A stretch of DNA of 64,000 nt from a bacterium (lineage in GTDB: Bacteria > Cyanobacteriota > Vampirovibrionia > Obscuribacterales > Obscuribacteraceae): positions 1 to 64,000 of the forward strand of contig JAGOSY010000017.1 of the NCBI GenBank assembly GCA_018062085.1, written 5' to 3'. Numbering within the stretch: the stretch's first letter is position 1; each line of letters starts with the position of its first letter. Below, in pieces: positions 26,912-34,222 of the stretch. The notes under the pieces are model-generated. The model searched no databases and was not told the DNA's origin. It saw only the letters and a program-made list of their open reading frames with translations. The translations under genes were made by a program, and so were the position numbers.

Positions 26912-27541
26912 TTAACCACCGTAACCCGGTTGTGGTCTACCCATCTCTCTTTCTAGGATGAACATAGCGTTGGCCCAGCTACCGTTATAGCGATCACTAT
27001 AGACAAAATGTTCGAATGCGGCTGGGAAGTCTGTCTGTGAAAGGGCAACTTCTTCAGGGCTATACCAACCAACGAACGATCCATGGACAGTAGCTGGTTG
27101 GTAGCCTTCGCCCGGAGGTGGACCGTAGTCAGGGCTATTGCCGCTGCTGTTGCCGCCACTGTTTACCACAGGCAAGCCATCATCGGCAAAACCACTGCTA
27201 GATGAGTGGCCTCGGGCGCCTGATTGCCCCCATTCGCCTGGAGGAGCTATGAACTCGTCATTGCCAGAAGCATCTGGCATGTAGCTGCCATGACCGGTGG
27301 TTAGACCAGCATCGCGGATGTCCATGATGCCGGCATTGATGCGATGCGCTTTGCTGAAGCCCATATAAGGGGGCAAGCCGTTGACGCCTTCGTCACCGTA
27401 GATGTGCTCAGCGTGTCCGCCAGCTTGGTAGACAAAGCTATCCAGGTTGGTTGGAGGTAAGCGTGAATTGTCGGCCAATGCAGGCGGAACAATAAGTAAG
27501 AAAAGGCCAATTGAAAACCTGAGAGATAGTTGAAAGTTCAT
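26912..27541 (-). CDS. Secreted Gly/Pro/Ser-rich protein of unknown function
   Basis: 209 residues from ATG 27541, preferred because GAGGA lies 8 nt upstream and a signal peptide starts there (LSLRFSIGLFLLIVPPALA, then DNS). The mature chain is disordered and rich in Gly, Ser and Pro in its middle, with an aromatic C-terminal part (FVGWYSPEEVALSQ, AFEHFVYSDRYNGSW). The frame is open further upstream over C-runs at 27640-27662 but that part does not look coding. No family recognised. Confidence 0.65.
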   Translation of the reverse strand: MNFQLSLRFSIGLFLLIVPPALADNSRLPPTNLDSFVYQAGGHAEHIYGDEGVNGLPPYMGFSKAHRINAGIMDIRDAGLTTGHGSYMPDASGNDEFIAPPGEWGQSGARGHSSSSGFADDGLPVVNSGGNSSGNSPDYGPPPGEGYQPATVHGSFVGWYSPEEVALSQTDFPAAFEHFVYSDRYNGSWANAMFILEREMGRPQPGYGG

Positions 27542-27739
27542 GATGCATTCCTCGCCAACTGGCAACTTAAGTATCGAAATTTGGTCAAACGATTTCATAC
27601 ATTCACTAACGTAATGTGGGGAGTCCAAATCAATGGACCCCCCCCGCACTACGGACCCCCCGGCCTAACTTCTGAGTGCGAACCTCTTGAGGTCGAACTT
27701 CATGGCATTAGCCTAATGGCTAAGAGGCAGATTCGGAAG

Positions 27740-27751
27740 TGACTTAGGTCA
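27740..27751. promoter_or_regulatory. TGAC-N4-GTCA palindrome at gene end
   Basis: GTGACTTAGGTCAT spans the stop codon of the minus-strand histidine kinase and lies about 200 bp upstream of the secreted-protein gene. Location partly in coding sequence makes it the least convincing of the series. Confidence 0.25.
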
Positions 27752-29560
27752 TTCGTTTTTTGACTTTTGGCTATCGAAGGTGGGTAGCGAAAAAGAAAAT
27801 CGATTGCCTCGATTGACAATACTTTCCACCCAAATTCTGCCACCATGCAATTCTACAATCGTCTTACAAATTGCTAAGCCCAAACCACTTCCACTCTTGT
27901 TTTCAGCGTCTTGGCTGTTAACCTGCTGAAATCTTTCAAAGATGGAGGTGGATAAATCTGCGGGTATAGGGTCCGCTTGATCTTGCACATGCACCAATAT
28001 TTCATCGTCAACAAGTACGGCTTGAATCAATACTCGACTGTTTGCTGGGCTAAACTTGACGGCATTGCTCAGCAGATTACTTAGTACTTGAATTATTCGT
28101 CCTTCGTCAGCGCGAGCTGCGAGTGCGGTGGGCTTGATTTCTATACTGATATTTTTTTCACTGGCCCAGCCAGCTACGGCCTCTTTTGCTGCCTCAAAAG
28201 TAGGTTGAACAGCGCTTTCTGCCAATCTTAATCGCAAACCACCAGACTTAGCTTTTTCTATTAACAGCAAATCGTTGATTAGCATCATCATCCTATCAAC
28301 ATTGCCGTCAGCCATGGCTACCATGCGCTGCCCTTTTTCAGTTAAACCTCCCAAGATACCTTTGAGCAGTGATTCGTGCACTACTTTTACTGTCGACAAT
28401 GGACTGCGTAAGTCATGGCTAACCATGGCGATAACTTCTTGCTTTATGCGCTCAGCCTCTTTTTTATCGCTAATGTCATGTACAACGCAGAATAAGTTTT
28501 GAGCCTGTGGTGACCACTTTACTGACCAGAGAGTGTCCACAATTTTGCCGTCCCGACGGGTCATTCTGGCTTCGAAAGTGGTCATCTCGTCAATATTGCG
28601 GCAGGCAGCTAGAGCCTCGTTAACACTATCCAAATCAGCTTCAGGTACAAGACTAAGCATGCGCAGGCCGATCAATTCATCCGCTTCGAATCCTAACAGC
28701 CGTTCACAAGAAGGATTTACTGCCACAAAGGCACCACCAATATTAATCGAACAAATCATATCCACAGCGTTTTCGGTAATGGCACGCTCTTTGCCAATAG
28801 CTTCTTCTAGTGCCCGCACCGTATCATGAAAAGCTTGATCAAGTTGCGCGATTTCATCCCGACCAGAAAGTGGTGGCAGAAGTGTTGCACCTCGGGCCAG
28901 GCGCGAAACATTTTGACTGACCCTGCCAATGCGTCCGGTCACTGTGCGACTGAAAATAAATACTACCTGGATAGACAGACCTAGTGTCAATAGGCCACCA
29001 ATCAAGAGAGCCCATCTGATTTTGCTGCGAATCTCTGCTAACCGTTCTGGGCTTTTTTCGGCTATAGCTCGTTGCAGATCCGACAATCCAATCAAGTCTT
29101 GGGTAATTGACTTGCGTAAGAGTTTCAGTATTCTGACTGTAAAGTGCGCTTCTTGCAGCTGACCATTTTCATAGTTTACTCTTGTTTGTTCAAGTAGCTT
29201 AATCCCCTCTTTATTGCTTTCTGTGGCGCGCTTTAGCTTTGAGACAGACAATGGGTCTTGGCCAATCTTTTCATACAGATTTTCAAAGCGTTTGACTATG
29301 GCGTCGAGCTTTTGCCGGGATGGCACGACAACAAATTCAGCCCCTGAGGTGTTATCGGTCACTGAGCCGTAGGTGTCGTAAACGCTTTTGATCAAATGAC
29401 CAATATCTTCTGCTACCAATCTGGCATGATTAGCCTGATTGGCCTCCTGTTCTGATAAATTCTGCAGATAAGCCAGTGTACCGAACATGACTATTTCGGA
29501 AAGCAAAGGAGCAATGAGGAGCAAGAGACTCTTTTGCGAAAGTGTGAGACTTATGGACAA
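27749..29560 (-). CDS. Orphan PAS sensor histidine kinase with altered G1 box
   Basis: 603 residues, TTG start with GGAG upstream. Same architecture as the kinase at 23.6 kb: two transmembrane segments (about 9-31 and 182-205), HAMP-like region, PAS (DMICSINIGGAFVAVNPSC), HisKA MVSHDLRSPLSTVK, HATPase with NLLSNAVKFSP and GSGLGLAICK. The G1 ATP-lid motif, DQGPGIP in the paralogue, reads DQADPIP here, so both glycines are lost. ATP binding may be weakened. No response regulator is adjacent. Confidence 0.88.
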   Translation of the reverse strand: MSISLTLSQKSLLLLIAPLLSEIVMFGTLAYLQNLSEQEANQANHARLVAEDIGHLIKSVYDTYGSVTDNTSGAEFVVVPSRQKLDAIVKRFENLYEKIGQDPLSVSKLKRATESNKEGIKLLEQTRVNYENGQLQEAHFTVRILKLLRKSITQDLIGLSDLQRAIAEKSPERLAEIRSKIRWALLIGGLLTLGLSIQVVFIFSRTVTGRIGRVSQNVSRLARGATLLPPLSGRDEIAQLDQAFHDTVRALEEAIGKERAITENAVDMICSINIGGAFVAVNPSCERLLGFEADELIGLRMLSLVPEADLDSVNEALAACRNIDEMTTFEARMTRRDGKIVDTLWSVKWSPQAQNLFCVVHDISDKKEAERIKQEVIAMVSHDLRSPLSTVKVVHESLLKGILGGLTEKGQRMVAMADGNVDRMMMLINDLLLIEKAKSGGLRLRLAESAVQPTFEAAKEAVAGWASEKNISIEIKPTALAARADEGRIIQVLSNLLSNAVKFSPANSRVLIQAVLVDDEILVHVQDQADPIPADLSTSIFERFQQVNSQDAENKSGSGLGLAICKTIVELHGGRIWVESIVNRGNRFSFSLPTFDSQKSKNE

Positions 29561-29668
29561 ATACTCGGCTCCGCAGGCAACATCATCTTACTGTTCCACG
29601 TTATTGAAGCTGAGAAACAAGTAAGTCAGCGCCCTTGTTGTTCGTTTCGAAAGTTCTCACCTTCGCTG

Positions 29669-30373
29669 TTAATCAGTCAAACTACGTTTGAACTGACTGC
29701 GATTTGTTAAAAAGCCGTTAGCGTTTGCTCTATCGCTCGACGAGCCCTCAAGATAAACTTCTTGGACAACTTTGCCAGTACCAGTAGAGTCGATAAAAGC
29801 GCCGATAAATTCTCTTTGTGGTGTGCCGTTGGCATCAACAAATCGCCCTTCAACAACAACACCCGGCATGCCTCTTATCTGTTTGGTGTAAGCTACGTCA
29901 AGTTCAAAAGTGGGGGCCGCCGATGTGCCCGATTTAGTTGAATTACTGTACTGATTATCGCCAACGCTTGCCTGCCCGAACACTTGACTAAGAGCTTTTA
30001 TCTCAGTGGGTGATAGCAACTGCTCCTGATTTGTGGCAGGCTTTTTTTCTAGAATGTTGCGAAAGGACTCTGCCGCCTGGTCGTTAAGTTCGTGGCCACG
30101 ATAATAGTGATTTATCGTCAAGTCAGGATTTCCCGGTGGTGAGAAAGATTCGAGAGAACTGTTACCTGCTTGACTGAACGGGGTTTTAGACTTGATCCAG
30201 CCTGCTGGCGGAGCAATTTCAGCCAAGTTTGGATTAGGGCTAGTAGAAGCAAGCAGTGGCTCGTTTCGTCTGCCTTCAATTGATAAATCAACAAAATTGA
30301 ACGAAGGCCTTGTCTCATCGGCCGCCGACTTTTCACTTGGCGAAACACTTTCTCGGTTGCGTAGGTCGAACAT
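29669..30373 (-). CDS. Conserved protein of unknown family (paralogue at 18.8 kb)
   Basis: 234 residues from ATG 30373 (AGGAG 6 nt upstream). Shares with 18789-19430 the ordered blocks ESFSP, YYRG, QLLSPTEIKAL, GDNQYSN, EGRFV, REFIGAF and YLEGSS. Disordered Ser/Pro-rich first 80 residues, no signal peptide. It follows the papain-like protease gene by only 16 bp, so they are co-transcribed; it could be a chaperone, inhibitor or substrate of that protease, which is inference. Confidence 0.75.
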   Translation of the reverse strand: MFDLRNRESVSPSEKSAADETRPSFNFVDLSIEGRRNEPLLASTSPNPNLAEIAPPAGWIKSKTPFSQAGNSSLESFSPPGNPDLTINHYYRGHELNDQAAESFRNILEKKPATNQEQLLSPTEIKALSQVFGQASVGDNQYSNSTKSGTSAAPTFELDVAYTKQIRGMPGVVVEGRFVDANGTPQREFIGAFIDSTGTGKVVQEVYLEGSSSDRANANGFLTNRSQFKRSLTD

Positions 30374-30389
30374 CACTTTCTCCTAGTTT

Positions 30390-32207
30390 TTAGGCTGAAC
30401 CTTTGTACAAATCAGACAGACTCATCCAGCCATCGCTGCTTTTGCCCCACTGATTGTCAATTTTGACGCGTGGTGGATTAGTACTGGTATCAATGTCGCG
30501 AATGCAAATCACGTGATTGATTCCGTTCTCTGGGCTTGTGCCACCAAATACGGGGTCGGAGCCATTGACAGCCATAATGATTGGTAGATCATCTTTGGAT
30601 TTCAAATCTACAAGCTTATCGCCCAGATCTTTCTCGCTGTTGAAAGAAGAGACACTGCCATCTTGGTAATTTGCGCCATCGTTGACAATTAAAACAGAAT
30701 TGTCACCGGGCAATAGACGCTTAGATTCTTCAGCTATTTCATTAACGGTCAAGCCGCCGAATGGCTCAAGTACTTTTCCTGAAGCATCTGTCCAGTATTC
30801 ACCCGTATCTGAGCGGCTGCTTGAGCGCCGTTGCGAGAAGTAAATAGGTGGATTTTCTCTCTGGCCGAGGTCATTTAGGGCGGTAACTTGATAGAGTTGC
30901 GAGGCGTAACTTCTGGCTCCATCTGATGGTGGAAATGTACGCTCTTCGGCTCCAGGAGTGAGCGAGTTAGTATCGACTTTGATTTGTTTACCATCAGGAG
31001 CCGTCCATTGGCCTGTCAATGCTACTTCAGAGATCATTTGTGCGGCTCTAGAAGGATTTTCAGAAAAGGCCATATTCTCCACAGTGGCAACGTTGCAAGT
31101 GCCGTGGAAACCCTGATCTACTGACTCAGGATGGGCGGAATGGTGCATGATGCCCTGAGCGGCGTTAATGCGATCTTGGGCTGGTACTGCTCCTGTGTCG
31201 CTATTCAGTAATTGAGCTGTAATCTCCATGGTTTTGCTAACTTCTTCCGCACTTAATCCGTCGGTGCTCATGCGCTTTTCTAAATCAGCACAGTCTTGCA
31301 AGAAGGCCTGCTTGGCGGCCGGATCGCTGATTTTACTTTCGGCGGCGGCTTGAACATCACGTCGCGCGTTTTCAACACTGACATCTCCGGGCTCCGGATT
31401 AACCGGGGGTACATCCGGCTGGACATCAGGTGGGGCTGGCGGTACTTCGGGTGGAGCTGGCGGTACTTCGGGTGGGGCTGGAGGCACCTCAGGCGGTGCT
31501 GGCGGTACCTCCGGTGGAGCTGGCTGCACGTCAGGCGGTGCTGGCGGTACCTCAGGTGGAGCTGGAGGCACCTCAGGTGGAGCTGGTGGTACCTCAGGTG
31601 GAGCTGGTGGTCGCTTTGGTATAAACCAAGGCCCCGCATCGCCATCGTAGTTTTCATAGATCCAGCCTCGACCATCAAATGGTGTCGGTCCGATGGGTTC
31701 AATCGGATAGTATGGAACTGCACCATCTTGACCCTCTGGATAGTAGGGCGTAAAGTCGTCTGGATTAGTTTTGTAATAAGGAAAAGAGCTGTCATTACCC
31801 TGTTCTGGGGCAGCGTAGTGCTTTCTTCGACCAATTGCTTTCGACTCAACATCGCTGGAATTGCTGCTGTCTCCTGAAACTGCCGGTATTCCAGATTCAG
31901 TAACCTTAACAGATTCAGTACCTTTAATAACTTCTGATCCAGCAGTTGATTCAGGACTTTTTGAAGATTCAACAACCGATCCAGGCAGCGCGTGCGGAGT
32001 TGGAGCAAGCAGTTTCCTATTGCAGTCTGTTATCTCAAGACCTGGTAACAGATGGTTGTCTGCGTTTGATGCAGAGATGCCATCACCACGACACTGCGCA
32101 CCGGGCTTTGAGTTGTCGTCATAGATCTTTCTAAAGTCAATTGAAGACTTTGTCACTTCAGTCGAAGAAGGTTTTTCTACTTCATTGTTTACGAAAACTT
32201 CTGGCAT
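30390..32207 (-). CDS. Papain-like cysteine protease with PPAPPEV linker
   Basis: 605 residues. Residues 1-200 are low complexity with aromatic-Pro motifs (FPYYK, FTPYYPEGQ, VPYYPIEP). Nine 7-residue units PPAPPEV/PPAPPDV/QPAPPEV follow. The C-terminal ~330 residues carry a papain-type triad in order: DQGFHGTCNVATVEN (oxyanion Gln and nucleophile Cys), GINHVICIRD (His) and KIDNQWGKSSDGW (Asn, compare papain NSWG). No signal peptide; export by another route is possible. AAGG is 7 nt before ATG. The fold call rests on motif order only. Confidence 0.65.
   Translation of the reverse strand: MPEVFVNNEVEKPSSTEVTKSSIDFRKIYDDNSKPGAQCRGDGISASNADNHLLPGLEITDCNRKLLAPTPHALPGSVVESSKSPESTAGSEVIKGTESVKVTESGIPAVSGDSSNSSDVESKAIGRRKHYAAPEQGNDSSFPYYKTNPDDFTPYYPEGQDGAVPYYPIEPIGPTPFDGRGWIYENYDGDAGPWFIPKRPPAPPEVPPAPPEVPPAPPEVPPAPPDVQPAPPEVPPAPPEVPPAPPEVPPAPPEVPPAPPDVQPDVPPVNPEPGDVSVENARRDVQAAAESKISDPAAKQAFLQDCADLEKRMSTDGLSAEEVSKTMEITAQLLNSDTGAVPAQDRINAAQGIMHHSAHPESVDQGFHGTCNVATVENMAFSENPSRAAQMISEVALTGQWTAPDGKQIKVDTNSLTPGAEERTFPPSDGARSYASQLYQVTALNDLGQRENPPIYFSQRRSSSRSDTGEYWTDASGKVLEPFGGLTVNEIAEESKRLLPGDNSVLIVNDGANYQDGSVSSFNSEKDLGDKLVDLKSKDDLPIIMAVNGSDPVFGGTSPENGINHVICIRDIDTSTNPPRVKIDNQWGKSSDGWMSLSDLYKGSA
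31422..31610 (-). repeat. Nine in-frame 21-bp tandem repeats (PPAPPEV)
   Basis: Exactly 189 bp = 9 x 21 bp encoding PPAPPEV with PPAPPDV/QPAPPEV variants. The D-then-Q variant recurs five units apart, implying a higher-order duplication of the array. Antisense frames across this array give spurious Trp/Arg-rich open frames. Confidence 0.95.
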
Positions 32208-32316
32208 GGCTAAGCCTTTTTGCAGGTAAGAAATAATCGGCGCTTGCAGTACTAAGTGCGTTCATCTTAGTTACAGGCAAGGTACAGCAGATGTATCTCA
32301 ATTCCTAAGGTCGGCA

Positions 32317-32328
32317 TGACTATTGTCA
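32317..32328. promoter_or_regulatory. Crp/Fnr-like palindrome in divergent promoter
   Basis: ATGACTATTGTCAC between the divergent protease gene (starts 32207) and LuxR-type regulator (starts 32403). It could serve either gene. Confidence 0.5.
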
Positions 32329-32402
32329 CTTCTGATTTCTCGGCAAAACTGGTTGCATAGTAAAGACGTAGATTTGGAAAAATAAAGAAGCGCAACCTAA
32401 AT

Positions 32403-33050
32403 ATGACAAATGTGCTCTTTCTCCTGAACAATTCGCAATTGATTGAAGAGCTATACTCAGTGTTTGTTCAGTATGGCGATATGAACATAGTTGGCTGTAC
32501 TAGTGACTCTAATTGTGCGACACAATATTTAGCCAAAGAGCACATTGATATTGTTGTCGTTGATACGACCCTAGCGTTTCTCGATAGCCGTGAAAATATT
32601 CAGCAGTTTTTAGAAGGGGCAAGCCAAACACCTATAAAATGGATTGCCATGACAAAAACAATAGCAACTTTGCTGCCGCCCAGCCTGACTGCGCGAGATG
32701 GTTCTATGGCTTACGTCAACCCGACTGCTTCCGCCGTAGAACTGTTTCAGGTTTTAAGTCTAGTTGGCAAGGGCTATTTTGTTTGCAAGATGGAGAAAGA
32801 TACAGATACGAGCTTTGGTCAACTGGCTGAATCAGACGAAAAGTTTATGCCTCAACTCAGCCAACGAGAAATGCAGATTCTTTGCTTGTTGGCGCAGGGA
32901 CTGCCAAACCGAGAGATCGCTACTGCTATTGGTCTGACAGAAGGAACAGTCAAAAATCATACTAGTAGTATCTTCAATCGCCTTGGGCTAAAAGGTCGCA
33001 CTCAGGCTGCCCTCTGGGCTAGAACGCATTTTTCAACCGTAGTACTATGA
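32403..33050 (+). CDS. LuxR/NarL-type regulator with degenerate receiver
   Basis: 215 residues. Residues 1-125 have a receiver-like alternation of strands and helices with an aspartate at the phospho-acceptor place (IVVVDTT), but the N-terminal acidic pair is NN (FLLNNSQ) and the conserved lysine position reads YVNPTA. The C-terminal 65 residues are a standard LuxR helix-turn-helix (LSQREMQILCLLAQG, then NREIATAIGLTEGTVKNH). Probably a phosphorylation-independent regulator. It converges with a two-gene small operon. Confidence 0.85.
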   Translation: MTNVLFLLNNSQLIEELYSVFVQYGDMNIVGCTSDSNCATQYLAKEHIDIVVVDTTLAFLDSRENIQQFLEGASQTPIKWIAMTKTIATLLPPSLTARDGSMAYVNPTASAVELFQVLSLVGKGYFVCKMEKDTDTSFGQLAESDEKFMPQLSQREMQILCLLAQGLPNREIATAIGLTEGTVKNHTSSIFNRLGLKGRTQAALWARTHFSTVVL

Positions 33051-33095
33051 CTAGTGATTCAAATTGATTCACAGATATCTAACTCGTTCTCGTCC

Positions 33096-33377
33096 TTAAA
33101 AGAGAGCAGCGGTGCTGGCTAAAGCGGTACTGGTTGAGTCTGGAATACAGATAGTCAATTGAGAAAGATAAGTCTCTAGTTCAAGTACTATATTCATCGA
33201 CGTAGCTGAGCGATCGTCGTGGTAATAATCGCTAGCTGAATGGATTGCTTTTCCATAGAGTTCAATTGCTTTCATGCTTTCGTGACGAGATCTTGCTTGT
33301 CTAGCGCCTTCAAGCAGAACTGCCCAGACTACCAAGCCAGATTGTGAATCAACATTGTTGTACAGAGAGTTGTTCAT
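33096..33377 (-). CDS. Small hypothetical protein
   Basis: 93 residues, partly helical (LVVWAVLLEGARQARSRHESMKAIELYGKAI), suggestive of a single TPR-like helical pair. Second gene of a two-gene operon, 4 bp after the previous stop. No family recognised. Confidence 0.55.
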   Translation of the reverse strand: MNNSLYNNVDSQSGLVVWAVLLEGARQARSRHESMKAIELYGKAIHSASDYYHDDRSATSMNIVLELETYLSQLTICIPDSTSTALASTAALF

Positions 33378-33381
33378 CTGC

Positions 33382-33615
33382 TTATCTCATGCTACCTGTC
33401 ACTGGTGATTCCGCGCCAGGCACGACTACATCACATGATTGAGTTATTGTTTCTTCGTCTGCTAGAGCCGTGAACGCAAGCACTTGGTCTATCAATAGCT
33501 GTTTATTTTCTAGAGAGAAAGTTTGCATTGCCTCACGGAAGAGATCCCAGGCTACTTCTGTCTCGCCCTGCTTGAGTTTGTCAATAATTGCTTGTGTTAG
33601 CTGCTTATCTGCCAT
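33382..33615 (-). CDS. Small helical hypothetical protein
   Basis: 77 residues, predicted mostly helical (LTQAIIDKLKQGETEVAWDL, FSLENKQLLIDQVLAFTAL). GAGAGATG precedes the ATG. First gene of a two-gene operon lying about 100 bp downstream of two Crp-like palindromes. Confidence 0.55.
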   Translation of the reverse strand: MADKQLTQAIIDKLKQGETEVAWDLFREAMQTFSLENKQLLIDQVLAFTALADEETITQSCDVVVPGAESPVTGSMR

Positions 33616-33713
33616 CTCTCTAGCTCCATAGGTGAGTAACCTAAATGTTTTGATGGAGCAATCTTAATAGCTCAGAGAAAGTTAGTGATGTCACGAAAGA
33701 CATCGATCGATAG

Positions 33714-33744
33714 TGACTTTAGTCACGGCCATTGACAAAGGTCA
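33714..33744. promoter_or_regulatory. Two adjacent Crp/Fnr-like palindromes
   Basis: GTGACTTTAGTCAC (TGAC-N4-GTCA core 33714-33725) and TTGACAAAGGTCAT (core 33733-33744), 19 bp centre to centre, about two helical turns, so on one DNA face. They lie between the minus-strand small operon and the plus-strand polysaccharide cluster. Confidence 0.55.
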
Positions 33745-33774
33745 TGTCTCGGCGATGACCTTTAGGTTAACGCA
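33737..33774 (+). promoter_or_regulatory. 9-bp inverted repeat plus shared TAGGTTAACGCA element
   Basis: AAAGGTCAT (33737-33745) and ATGACCTTT (33755-33763) are perfect inverted repeats. They run into TGAC-N3-TAGGTTAACGCA (33756-33774), a 19-nt pattern that recurs at 44206-44224 after another Crp-like site. No gene is recognisable in the rest of the gap 33616-34222; about 450 nt separate this element from the next start codon, so a long leader or small RNA is possible. Confidence 0.4.
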
Positions 33775-34222
33775 CTTGCCGCAAGGTGAGCAAGGTGAAT
33801 ATAGTAATGTAATGATGCGTCAAGCTTGCTGAGTGCACGCTAACCTTAACTGCATTCGGCAAGTTTTGGCTTGCAGTTGCCCTCTCGCTAGCCGCGCCTG
33901 CCAATCAAAGAAACAATATTGGCTTGCATTATTGATTGTAACGCAGCCGGATGGCTGAGCGGCACAGTCCGAACTCAAACGAGCTGGTCAATTTTAGTGT
34001 CAATGTTGCGAGAAATTACCATAAAAAAGACAGTCTAGATGTTTACAGAGAAACCGTGACAGCTGGGCATCAGACCGGCTAGTTTTGGGGCACAAACTCA
34101 ATTTCTCACCAATCACAGCAGGCCTCCAAACCACCTCGCAACTTCAATAGTTTCTAAATCTACGCCTTAATTGCTCGCACTGCCGTCGGGTAATTTCTGC
34201 CACCTTCAAGAGGAGAGACTTC

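Noticed and set aside
31296..31877. Plus-strand open frame rich in Trp/Arg repeats
   Set aside because: Antisense of the PPAPPEV repeat array; no ribosome site and composition dictated by the repeat.
33949..33995. tRNA-like start (GCCGGATGGCTGAGCGG)
   Set aside because: Resembles an acceptor and D-arm, but no anticodon stem, T-loop (GGTTCGAATCC-like) or closing acceptor strand follows.
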